From Equadaptatus sp045642025 (GTDB lineage: Bacteria; Synergistota; Synergistia; Synergistales; Synergistaceae), in NCBI GenBank assembly GCA_045642025.1, contig JAZUIB010000024.1, forward strand, positions 1 through 23,410: a stretch of DNA of 23,410 nt. The letters run 5' to 3'. Positions within the stretch are counted from its first letter, which is position 1, and every line of letters starts with the position of its first letter. The position numbers and the translations under genes were made by a program. Of the stretch, positions 16,930 through 23,346 are shown in pieces. The notes under the pieces were generated by a model. The model saw only the letters and a program-made list of their open reading frames with translations, ran no database searches and was not told the origin of the DNA.

Positions 16930-17100
16930 ATGCCCGTGAGTATACTTATAGTCACAGACAGCGGTTACCTCCCCCTCATAATAGATGAGCTGACAAGACT
17001 GCAGCTCGGAAACGGCGGCGAAGAAGCCGTCGTTTCGCTGTTATTTGGCAAAGACAGGGAATCCCTGTATTGGTTCATAATAATCCTTTCTTTTTGCTAA
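16930..17100 (+). CDS. Possible small ORF, 56 aa, or gene relic
   Basis: An open frame with ATG at 16930 (open back to 16900) and TAA at 17098. It begins MPVSILIVTDSGYL and ends in a hydrophobic stretch, FIIILSF. There is no clear RBS, and I recognise no family. AAAGACAGGGAA occurs at 16899 and 17050, bracketing the ORF core. The TAA is part of the first CTAAGTG heptamer (17097-17103), so the C-terminus may be truncated by that repeat. It lies in the only long gene-poor stretch between 16804 and 17231. It could be a relic, a small protein, or chance. Confidence 0.3.
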   Translation: MPVSILIVTDSGYLPLIIDELTRLQLGNGGEEAVVSLLFGKDRESLYWFIIILSFC

Positions 17101-17234
17101 GTGCTAAGTGCAGATGACCGTAGGGAATACCGAGGTTACTCGAGGATATGTGCGAGGTGCGTTCTTGTCGTTAGTCGTCAGTCGTTAGCTTATTTCGCTT
17201 TTCCTAAGTGCTAAGTGCGAGGTGCTAAGTGCTA
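17097..17234. repeat. Heptamer repeat locus (CTAAGTG type)
   Basis: CTAAGTG units stand at 17097 and 17104, then at 17204, 17211 and 17225, with CGAGGTG at 17218 in register. A second block of TTAGTCG/TCAGTCG heptamers lies at 17167-17190. The last CTA (17232-17234) is the complement of the radical SAM stop codon and stands exactly in heptamer register. Between the blocks are GGAATACCGAG (17124-17134) and GCGAGGTGCG (17152-17161), both of which recur in the heptamer locus at 23098-23270. It resembles the short tandem heptanucleotide repeats known from cyanobacteria in form only. Confidence 0.8.
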
Positions 17235-18512
17235 TTTTATCCTCGAATAATCTTTAAGCTCCTGCAGAGTTTCTTCGCTCATAGTATGCGAAATGAAACT
17301 GGAATAAACACTGTTATTCTGCAGCAACGGCTCCGTACGCAGCGCTGGCAGTTTCTTTGCAGCCTCTTCAAAAAGCGGAGTGCCCGGAATCGGTGAAAAT
17401 TCGGCAAGCTTCGGCGTGCCGCCGCACTCCTTTGCAAAATCTACGGTATCCTTTACCGACTGCACAGTCTGTCCTGGAAGTCCTAGGAGTATGTAAGTTT
17501 CGCAGTCTTTCTGCGTGTAACCAGCCGCATGCAGATTTGCCACTGCTGTTTTGTACTGCTGCCGTTCAACCTTTCCCGAACTTTCGCGCGCAATTTTGGG
17601 GTCAATGCTTTCGAGCGACAGGCGGAGTGTCCTAAAATTCGCCGTTTTGAGCATTTCTGCACATTCTGTGTCAATTTCACGCACATGCAGTCCATTTGGA
17701 GTGTGAAGTGCAAGACTTGCGCCAAAACGCGTTTTAATGGAATTTAAAAGAGGATATAAATACTTATCCTTCTGTATCAGCAGCGCGTCATCGTAAAAGG
17801 CGACGTCACGGACACCTAGCGACGCTTCAAACTCAATTTCCGCAACTATTTCATCAAGCGTTCTGTGTACATAAACAGGCCAAAGAAGCGATGAAGCGCA
17901 GTAGCGACAGCGCATTGGGCAGCCGAATGAAGTCATTGTGATGCCGTACGGCGCTTTTTTGTAAAGCTCAAAAGCAGGGTGTTTTGAGTCGGGCAGCCAG
18001 AAATCGGCAAGCACGCCGTCGGCGCCGAGAGTGCGCGCATGTTCTGTGCAGAGCTGCGCGTATATACCTCCGAGATATAAAGGAGTGCAGGGGAATTCCT
18101 GCTTAAGAATTTCTATTGCGTGCCTTACGCCGCCGTACCAGTAGGTCATAATTGAGGTCACAAGAATTATGTCAGGCCTGCCGGTACTTCTCAGGCGTGC
18201 TCTGAAAGCATCGTCAGACATGCCGAAACGGTGATATTTTCTTTTTATACCGGCATAAACTTCCGGTTTTTCAATCTCAATTTCAGCAATTTTCTCGCGG
18301 CCGAAAGACTTTGACTTTACCGCACCCTCATGAATACAATCTATAAACTCAATATCATTACCGTTTTCCTTCAGTTTTTCAAGCAAATAAAGCAGTCCCA
18401 GCGGCTTTGACCACAGGTCAAAAAAAGCAAAATCCTCAACCGGAGGATTAACTGCAAGAATATTTTTGCCGGATAAAACAAGTAAGTCTAATGTAGTCAT
18501 CTGAACAACCAT
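17232..18512 (-). CDS. B12-binding-domain radical SAM protein (class B-like)
   Basis: A 426-residue protein. The N-terminal part (about 16-165) has the layout of a cobalamin-binding domain: NILAVNPP, PLGLLYLLEKLKENG, then PDIILVTSIMTYWYGG and LYLGGIYAQ. No DxHxxG cobalamin ligand is visible. The radical SAM core follows with C198-x3-C202-x2-C205 (CPMRCRYC) and RLSLESIDPKIARESSG further on. Members include methyltransferases and other tailoring enzymes; the reaction cannot be assigned. Start is uncertain: neither ATG 18512 nor ATG 18500 has an RBS, and the upstream DNA is the end of a repeat element. The TAG is the complement of a CTA in a heptamer array. It may be downstream of sseB in one transcript. 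Confidence 0.82.
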   Translation of the reverse strand: MVVQMTTLDLLVLSGKNILAVNPPVEDFAFFDLWSKPLGLLYLLEKLKENGNDIEFIDCIHEGAVKSKSFGREKIAEIEIEKPEVYAGIKRKYHRFGMSDDAFRARLRSTGRPDIILVTSIMTYWYGGVRHAIEILKQEFPCTPLYLGGIYAQLCTEHARTLGADGVLADFWLPDSKHPAFELYKKAPYGITMTSFGCPMRCRYCASSLLWPVYVHRTLDEIVAEIEFEASLGVRDVAFYDDALLIQKDKYLYPLLNSIKTRFGASLALHTPNGLHVREIDTECAEMLKTANFRTLRLSLESIDPKIARESSGKVERQQYKTAVANLHAAGYTQKDCETYILLGLPGQTVQSVKDTVDFAKECGGTPKLAEFSPIPGTPLFEEAAKKLPALRTEPLLQNNSVYSSFISHTMSEETLQELKDYSRIK

Positions 18513-18516
18513 GAGC

Positions 18517-18642
18517 TATAACTGCAAGAAGCATAGGCGAATAGGCGTATAGCTCGTAGTGTCGGAGCAAACTCCGACATTTGAATTAAAAACTATAAAC
18601 TATGCGCCTATACACCTACACGCCTATTCGCCTATATTCCTA
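18517..18642 (+). repeat. Composite octamer element, copy 1
   Basis: Parts in order: TATAACTGCAAG (18517-18528); G-rich left arm with 8-base units ending in TATAG; central hairpin GTCGGAG-CAAA-CTCCGAC (18561-18578); spacer ATTTGAATTAAAAACTATAA; C-rich right arm of units starting CTAT/CTAC at 18600, 18608, 18616, 18624 and 18632. The next CTA, at 18640 in register, is the complement of the sseB TAG. The element fills the whole space between sseB and the radical SAM gene. The arms are imperfectly complementary, so the whole could form a long hairpin in RNA or single-stranded DNA. Confidence 0.85.
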
Positions 18643-19131
18643 ATCCAGCACTGCCCTGTCCTCTTCGCTGAGAGCACTTGGAAGAGTTTCTATCTTCTCT
18701 GCTGCTTCCAGCGGTATTGCGCACGGTTCTGTGAAAGGGTCAAGCACAATTGAATCTGCACCGGCTTCCTTTGCAAGTTTTACGGCGCGGATTACACTCA
18801 TCGGAAGCGGTGTAATGCCCTTTGACGTATATCCCTCAGGCACCTGCTCTTTCTGCGTAAACAGCGGGAAAAAACTTAGTCCGCTTGAATGAGGCAGAAT
18901 ATCCGGACGGAAAAGGATACTACCTTCAGGTGCCGTATCTCCGCGTTCCATGCGTGCTCTGTCTTCTTCGCTGAGCATCGGAATCATGGGCACATAAGCT
19001 ACGGAATCTCTCATACAGGTCATAAAGAGGAACAGCGCCTCGTCTGTTTTGTCTTTCAAAAAACTTTTTTTAAGAGCAAGCAGAACAGTACCGTCTGCGA
19101 GCATTTCAGGGTCTGCGTATTTTTCATTCAT
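18640..19131 (-). CDS. SseB family protein
   Basis: 163 residues. The segment from about residue 45 to 125 (DSVAYVPMIP, SSGLSFFPLFTQKEQVPEGY, then SVIRAVKLAKEAGADSIVLDPF) fits the SseB N-terminal domain, named for enhanced serine sensitivity in E. coli. Its biochemical role is unknown. It often occurs as a stand-alone small cytoplasmic protein. The ATG at 19131 follows GGAAGTG at usable spacing. It has its own promoter, divergent from the acyl-CoA synthetase. The TAG is the complement of a CTA in the right arm of repeat copy 1. Confidence 0.8.
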   Translation of the reverse strand: MNEKYADPEMLADGTVLLALKKSFLKDKTDEALFLFMTCMRDSVAYVPMIPMLSEEDRARMERGDTAPEGSILFRPDILPHSSGLSFFPLFTQKEQVPEGYTSKGITPLPMSVIRAVKLAKEAGADSIVLDPFTEPCAIPLEAAEKIETLPSALSEEDRAVLD

Positions 19132-19160
19132 CTAGAATCACTTCCATTTCCGTTTTAAAA

Positions 19161-19190
19161 ATTATAACCCAACTACGTTAAATGCGCCAA
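19161..19190 (-). promoter_or_regulatory. Promoter of the sseB-like gene
   Basis: On the minus strand TTGGCG (complement of 19185-19190), 18-bp spacer, TATAAT (complement of 19161-19166), 30 bp before the ATG. Its -35 is only 3 bp from the -35 of the divergent promoter. Confidence 0.65.
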
Positions 19191-19193
19191 TTC

Positions 19194-19221
19194 TTGACAT
19201 TGAAAGATATCGGCGTATAAT
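19194..19221 (+). promoter_or_regulatory. Near-consensus promoter of the acyl-CoA synthetase gene
   Basis: TTGACA (19194-19199), 16-bp spacer, TATAAT (19216-19221). Both boxes are perfect consensus. The predicted leader is about 60 nt. Confidence 0.8.
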
Positions 19222-19286
19222 TGACCTATTTCGTACTAAAACGCTTTACAGTGTTAAAGTGCATCAAGCGACAAGGGGGTATGGCT

Positions 19287-20924
19287 ATGCCAATTACGAA
19301 ACTGCTTGAAAGAAACGCGGACAAATATCCGGACGACATCGCTCTTGTAGAGCTTAATCCGGCAGTGCAGGACAACCTGCGCAAAACCTGGAGAGAATAT
19401 GACCTTATTCAGCCGACACAGGCAGAATCCTACCGCCGCGAGATCAGTTGGCAGGTATTTGACGAGAAAGCAAACCGCTTTGCAAATCTGCTGCTTTCGC
19501 GAGGGGTTAAAAAAGGCGACAAGGTCGCGATACTGCTTATGAACGGTCTGGAATGGCTGCCGATATATTTTGGCGTGCTCAAAACAGGCGCTCTTGCGGT
19601 TCCCCTTAACTTCCGATACGCCTCGGACGAAATAGAATACTGTCTCAACCTTGCTGAAGCAGACGTACTGATTTTCGGTCCCGAGTTTATCGGCAGAGTT
19701 GAAGAAATTGCCGAAAAGATTTCCAAAAACCGCCTTATATTCTACGTCGGCGACTCATGCCCGACCTTTGCCGAAAGCTATGACCAGCAGGTGCAGAACT
19801 GCTCAAGCAAGCGCCCGAACGTAAAGCTGTCGGACGAAGATTTCGGAGCAATATATTTCTCAAGCGGCACAACCGGCTTCCCGAAAGCCATTCTACACAA
19901 ACACCGTTCGCTGGTGCACGCGGCAAAGGTTGAAGCAAAGCATCACGGACAGAAAAGGGACGACGTTTTTCTCTGCATTCCGCCGCTTTATCACACCGGC
20001 GCGAAAATGCACTGGTTCGGGAGCCTCGTTTCCGCAAGCCGCGCAGTGCTTCTCAAAGGCACAAAGCCGGAAATGATTTTGCAGGCTGTTTCAAATGAAC
20101 GCTGCACAATAGTATGGCTGCTTGTGCCGTGGGCGCAGGACATACTTGATGCGCTTGACCGCGGAGAACTGAAAAAAGATGACTTTGTACTCAGTCAATG
20201 GAGACTCATGCACATAGGCGCTCAGCCCGTGCCGCGCAGCCTCATACAGCACTGGAAAGATTACTTCCCGAAGCACCAGTACGACACAAATTACGGTTTG
20301 TCAGAATCCATTGGTCCCGGTTGTGTTCATCTCGGTCTGAAAAACGTTCGCAAGGTTGGAGCGATAGGCATACCGGGCTACGGCTGGGAATGCAAAATAG
20401 TCAACGGCAAACGGCAGGAAGTGAAGCAGGGCGAAGTTGGCGAACTTGCGGTAAAAGGTCCCGGCGTCATGTACTGCTACTACAACGACCCGAAAGCAAC
20501 AAAAGAAGTGCTGGATAAAGAAGGATGGCTCTACACCGGTGACATGGCGAAGCAGGACGAGGAAGGCTTCTACTACCTTGTTGACCGCAAGAAAGATGTC
20601 ATCATCTCCGGCGGCGAGAACATCTACCCTGTGCAGATTGAGGATTTTCTGCACAAAAACGACCATATCAAAGACGTCGCCGTCATAGGGCTTCCCGACA
20701 AACGTCTTGGCGAAATCACGGCGGCGATTATAGAAATCAAAAAAGGACACAAACTGACGGAAGACGAAGTCCGCGAATTCTGCATGTCGCTTCCGCGCTA
20801 CAAACGCCCCGTGAAAATCATATTCGCAGACGTTCCGCGCAACCCAACCGGAAAAATAGAAAAACCGAAACTACGCAAAATATACAACGCAGACAAAATA
20901 GTTGAAGAAGAAAATATGGCGTAA
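19287..20924 (+). CDS. AMP-dependent acyl-CoA synthetase/ligase (FadD-like)
   Basis: ANL-superfamily enzyme that activates a carboxylic acid with ATP to an acyl-adenylate and then the CoA thioester. Counting from the chosen start (545 residues): P-loop YFSSGTTGFPK 190-200, YGLSE 336-340, YTGD 416-419, hinge DRKKD 433-437, GGENIYP 442-448, and catalytic lysine K523 in NPTGK. The acid could be fatty, aryl or an amino-acid-derived branched acid; sequence alone does not decide. AAGGGGG (19273-19279) is 7 bases from ATG 19287 but only 1 base from ATG 19281, so 19287 is preferred. A TTG at 19221 lies within the -10 and is excluded. The stop is followed at once by repeat copy 2. Confidence 0.92.
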   Translation: MPITKLLERNADKYPDDIALVELNPAVQDNLRKTWREYDLIQPTQAESYRREISWQVFDEKANRFANLLLSRGVKKGDKVAILLMNGLEWLPIYFGVLKTGALAVPLNFRYASDEIEYCLNLAEADVLIFGPEFIGRVEEIAEKISKNRLIFYVGDSCPTFAESYDQQVQNCSSKRPNVKLSDEDFGAIYFSSGTTGFPKAILHKHRSLVHAAKVEAKHHGQKRDDVFLCIPPLYHTGAKMHWFGSLVSASRAVLLKGTKPEMILQAVSNERCTIVWLLVPWAQDILDALDRGELKKDDFVLSQWRLMHIGAQPVPRSLIQHWKDYFPKHQYDTNYGLSESIGPGCVHLGLKNVRKVGAIGIPGYGWECKIVNGKRQEVKQGEVGELAVKGPGVMYCYYNDPKATKEVLDKEGWLYTGDMAKQDEEGFYYLVDRKKDVIISGGENIYPVQIEDFLHKNDHIKDVAVIGLPDKRLGEITAAIIEIKKGHKLTEDEVREFCMSLPRYKRPVKIIFADVPRNPTGKIEKPKLRKIYNADKIVEEENMA

Positions 20925-21099
20925 GAGGCAGAGGCATAGGCGGATAGGAGTGTAGAATCATAGGCGGATAGGGGTATATAGCCCGTGGTGTCGGAGAAAA
21001 CTCCTCCATTTGAATTAGAAACCATGAACTACACGCCTACACTCCTATACGTCTATCCTCCATTTGAATTAAGAACCTAAACTATTCGTCTATTACTTA
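20922..21099 (+). repeat. Composite octamer element, copy 2, between convergent genes
   Basis: The left arm begins at the ligase TAA (20922) and carries TAGGCGGA units at 20933 and 20961 among 8-base units. The central stem has decayed: GTCGGAG (20990-20996) faces CTCCTCC (21001-21007), leaving GGAG/CTCC. The right arm holds units at 21029, 21037, 21045 and 21053. A second spacer and short arm (21059-21096) are tandemly duplicated. The element ends at the stop codon of the S23-family gene (TTA, 21097-21099). It thus occupies the entire intergenic space between two stops. Confidence 0.82.
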
Positions 21100-21447
21100 C
21101 ACCAATTTTTTACTTAAACCTGTAATCAGTCTGCCGGTTTCATCCGACAAATCAAGACATGTCTTTACAGCGCTCTCAGGCAAATATCCTACTCTAACAC
21201 ATATATCAAAGCAAGTTCTCAATTCAGCATTGGAACCTTTAGCAAAATTAAGAAAATGCAAATATTCTTTATTGCCGAATCTTGCGTGTCCTTCCGCAAT
21301 ATTAAGTGGAATTGAGGTTACAGCCCTGCGCATTTGGTCAGCAAGTGCAAATCTTTCATCAACGGGTAGTTTCTTTATAAGTTTATATGTTTCTGTTACT
21401 AAATCCATGGCTTTTTGCCAAGCATATAAATCTCTATAATCTATCAT
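21097..21447 (-). CDS. Four-helix-bundle protein, S23/Avd-like family
   Basis: 116 residues, of the family first seen as an ORF inside 23S rRNA intervening sequences. Visible hallmarks are YRDLYAWQKAMDLV at the start, FALADQMRRAVTSIPLNIAEG in the middle (the most conserved segment, residues 33-53) and FLNFAKGSNAELRTC. The fold is a pentameric four-helix bundle in known relatives, including the Avd protein of diversity-generating retroelements. There is no reverse transcriptase or rRNA here, so its role is unknown. AAAGGGG (21455-21461) lies 7 bases before the ATG. The gene sits between two octamer elements and is bracketed by a 28-bp direct repeat (21020 and 21540), suggesting mobility or recombination. 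Confidence 0.88.
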   Translation of the reverse strand: MIDYRDLYAWQKAMDLVTETYKLIKKLPVDERFALADQMRRAVTSIPLNIAEGHARFGNKEYLHFLNFAKGSNAELRTCFDICVRVGYLPESAVKTCLDLSDETGRLITGLSKKLV

Positions 21448-21484
21448 ATTGATACCCCTTTGTTTGTTAGATATACAGTCGTAT

Positions 21485-21514
21485 ATTTTACGTTAGAAGT
21501 TAAAACATTCTCAA
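21485..21514 (-). promoter_or_regulatory. Possible promoter of the S23-family gene
   Basis: Minus-strand TTGAGA (complement of 21509-21514), 18-bp spacer, TAAAAT (complement of 21485-21490), 37 bp before the ATG. Confidence 0.4.
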
Positions 21515-21522
21515 AATCAAAA

Positions 21523-21568
21523 GACTTGTGGAGCAAGTCAACCATGAACTACACGCCTACACTCCTAC
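21523..21568 (+). repeat. Partial octamer element upstream of the S23-family gene
   Basis: A hairpin GACTTG-TGGAG-CAAGTC (21523-21539) is followed directly by 28 bp (21540-21567) identical to 21020-21047, including the right-arm units CTACACGC and CTACACTC. There is no left arm. The hairpin differs in sequence from the GTCGGAG stem of the other copies but holds the same place, so it may be a structural equivalent. Confidence 0.6.
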
Positions 21569-21707
21569 TATAACTGCAAGGTGCATAGGGGTATAGAAGT
21601 ATAGGTGTATAGCCAGTAGTGTCGGAGAAAACTCCGACATTTGAATTAAAAACCATAAACTATACGCCTACACCCCTACACCACTACACCCCTATCCTCC
21701 TATATTG
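21569..21707 (+). repeat. Composite octamer element, copy 3
   Basis: TATAACTGCAAG (21569-21580, as in copy 1), left arm with ATAG units, hairpin GTCGGAG-AAAA-CTCCGAC (21621-21638), A/T-rich spacer, right-arm units at 21660, 21668, 21676, 21684, 21692 and 21700. The CTA at 21692 is the complement of the TauE/SafE gene's TAG, and one further unit (21700-21707) lies inside that gene out of frame. Confidence 0.85.
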
Positions 21708-22492
21708 CTGACAAGATCGTATGCAAGTTTAAGCAGAAGCAACGAGAGTACACAGATAAGCATAGGGCGGATATATTTCGCACCGTTTTTCAGCGCAAGT
21801 TTTGAACCGAACTGATTGCCGATAATGCTGCATATTGTTGTGGGAATCGCAAGTTTCCAGTAGACCGCCCCTGCCATACAGAAAGCAACAAACGAGGCAA
21901 AGCCTGACGCCCAGTTAAGCACCTTGGCATTACCGGAGGCAGTGCGAAGGCCGAATTTTGTCAGGCAGGCAAAAGCAATAATCGCAAAAGTGCCTGTGCC
22001 GGGGCCGACTATCGCGTCATAACCGCCGATAAACAGACCGATGAAAAACGAAATAACACAGAGTTTGCTGCGGGATAAAATGTCACAATGATCTTCATCG
22101 CTGAAAATTCGTTTGCTTAGAATAATAACAGCTGCGCACGGAATGACAACAAGCTGAATTGTACGCAGAGTGGCATCAGAAAGAGCGAGTGCCACATGTG
22201 AGAGAATATAGGCTCCCGTAAGCGAGCCGACCATTGCCCAGAAAGCGGAATAAAAATGAACAGCGCCGTTTCTCCAGAACTTGTAAGCTGCCAAAGACGT
22301 GCCGCACATGGCAGACACCTTGTTGCAGCCGTATGCGAAATGAGCCGGCATACCCGTCAAAAGATAGGCGGGAATTGTGATAAGACCACCTCCGCCCGCA
22401 GACGCGTCAATAAAACTGCCAAACCCCACAAGAAAACAGACTAAAACAAGCATGGGATAAGAAATGGCAAAATCATTAGCAAGTGTGAACAT
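21692..22492 (-). CDS. TauE/SafE (TSUP) family membrane transporter
   Basis: A 266-residue inner-membrane protein with about eight helices, normal for the sulfite-exporter TauE/SafE family. The N-terminal repeat has the family's glycine-rich signature, GSFIDASAGGGGLITIPAYL (residues 25-44), and a matching second-half motif GGYDAIVGPGTGTF near 155. The family exports or imports small organic sulfonates, sulfite or related anions; no substrate can be assigned. AAGGAG (22502-22507) is 9 bases before the ATG. The last codons (NIGG) and the TAG are made of octamer-repeat sequence from copy 3, so the C-terminus may have been reshaped by the repeat. Confidence 0.9.
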   Translation of the reverse strand: MFTLANDFAISYPMLVLVCFLVGFGSFIDASAGGGGLITIPAYLLTGMPAHFAYGCNKVSAMCGTSLAAYKFWRNGAVHFYSAFWAMVGSLTGAYILSHVALALSDATLRTIQLVVIPCAAVIILSKRIFSDEDHCDILSRSKLCVISFFIGLFIGGYDAIVGPGTGTFAIIAFACLTKFGLRTASGNAKVLNWASGFASFVAFCMAGAVYWKLAIPTTICSIIGNQFGSKLALKNGAKYIRPMLICVLSLLLLKLAYDLVSNIGG

Positions 22493-22514
22493 TAGTATAA
22501 ACTCCTTCAGTTAG

Positions 22515-22633
22515 GCATATAGAAACATAGGCGGATAGGCGTATAGCTCGTAGTGTCGGAGAAAACTCCGATATCTGAATTAAAAACCATGGACTATACG
22601 CCTACACGCCTATACTCCTATCCTCCTATTAGT
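22515..22633 (+). repeat. Composite octamer element, copy 4
   Basis: Left arm CATATAGAAACATAGG and following units, hairpin GTCGGAG-AAAA-CTCCGAT (22555-22572, where the outer pair is G with T/U), spacer, right-arm units at 22594, 22602, 22610, 22618 and 22626. The following gene's stop (TTA, 22629-22631) is followed in frame by the CTA at 22626, giving tandem TAA-TAG. The G-U change keeps the stem pairable in RNA. Confidence 0.85.
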
Positions 22634-22991
22634 TCAAACATCCGCAGATGTCGTGATTTTTTCCGCTGCCCTCAGAAACAGAAAGCGAATTTATGCGGAG
22701 TTTTCCCTGTCTGTGAAGCGCAAGGGCAAGCGAAAGCACAGTATCAGGTGTTACTCCTATTTCAAGGGCCAATTCCCCGGGCTTTATCTGTCCCTCCCTT
22801 GCCGCGTCAACTATCTGCTCTCCCACAAGGTCAAGCCACTGACTGAAAAGCTGCTGCATTTCCGGTGTGTTTGCACAGGCTGTCTGCGATGTTTTGGTGA
22901 TACAGTCAATGAGACGCGCGGAAACAAGTTCGAGAGATTTCACCAACTCTGCTTCATTCTGCTGTTTCAGATTTTTAATGTCAAGTTCCAT
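22629..22991 (-). CDS. Small protein, 120 aa, possible winged helix, unknown function
   Basis: I do not recognise a family. Residues 1-65 look helical and amphipathic (LKQQNEAELVKSLELVSARL). Residues about 68-98 (PGELALEIGVTPDTVLSLAL, then HRQGKLRI) resemble a helix-turn-helix with a short wing, as in small regulators that sense start-up conditions. The C-terminus has a C-G-C motif. GGAGG (complement of 22999-23003) stands 7 bases before the ATG and an extended -10 promoter lies upstream, so expression is well supported. It may be first in a transcript with the TauE/SafE gene, although repeat copy 4 separates them. Regulation of that transporter is conceivable but unproven. Confidence 0.7.
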   Translation of the reverse strand: MELDIKNLKQQNEAELVKSLELVSARLIDCITKTSQTACANTPEMQQLFSQWLDLVGEQIVDAAREGQIKPGELALEIGVTPDTVLSLALALHRQGKLRINSLSVSEGSGKNHDICGCLN

Positions 22992-23023
22992 GGCAATGCC
23001 TCCGTCGATTTAAATACGCGGAC

Positions 23024-23032
23024 ATTATATCA
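23024..23032 (-). promoter_or_regulatory. Extended -10 promoter of the 120-aa protein gene
   Basis: Minus strand TGATATAAT (TGnTATAAT), 32 bp before the ATG, with no clear -35. It matches the style of the alkA promoter. Confidence 0.6.
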
Positions 23033-23097
23033 AAATATTGCAGACAAAACACAGAGAGTATAAAAAATCTTGAAACGCGAAACACAAAGTGCAATTA

Positions 23098-23270
23098 CCA
23101 AATGACCATACACGGAATACCGAGATATTCAAGAATAGAGGTAGGAGGTAGCAGGTAGAAAGTAGAAAGTAGAAAATACAAAAATCTACAACCTACAAGC
23201 TACAAACAACAAACTACAAGCGAGGTACGAGCGCCCTACAACCTACAAGCAAGATACAAGCCAACAACAA
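23098..23270. repeat. Heptamer repeat locus (GTAGNNN/CTACNNN type)
   Basis: TAG recurs every 7 bases at 23142, 23149, 23156, 23163 and 23170. The opposite-sense CTAC recurs every 7 bases at 23186, 23193, 23200 and 23214, then at 23236 and 23243. The two sets face each other across about 10 bases and could form a long imperfect hairpin. Upstream is GGAATACCGAG (23114-23124) and within it GCGAGGTACG (23220-23229), as in the locus at 17097-17234. The locus fills most of the 354-bp space between the 120-aa gene and the next gene. Confidence 0.8.
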
Positions 23271-23308
23271 AAAACCTTTCAGTCACAAAAAACAAAACAA
23301 AAGCACGC

Positions 23309-23346
23309 AAAAATAGCCGGTTGGGGAACACCCCGCCGGCATTTTT
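23309..23346 (-). terminator. Terminator of the gene entering from the right edge
   Basis: Nested stem GCCGG (23316-23320) with CCGGC (23336-23340), and GGGG (23323-23326) with CCCC (23331-23334), loop AACA. Flanking A and T runs allow either direction. On the minus strand the stem begins just after the TGA at 23346-23348. Confidence 0.75.

Noticed and set aside
20922..21707. Insertion sequence or diversity-generating retroelement around the S23/Avd-like gene
   Set aside because: No transposase, reverse transcriptase or template/variable repeat pair is present. Only the S23-family gene and the short repeats are seen.
17097..23270. CRISPR array
   Set aside because: Units of 7-8 bases without unique 30-base spacers and no cas gene in the window. 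The periodicity is too short for CRISPR.
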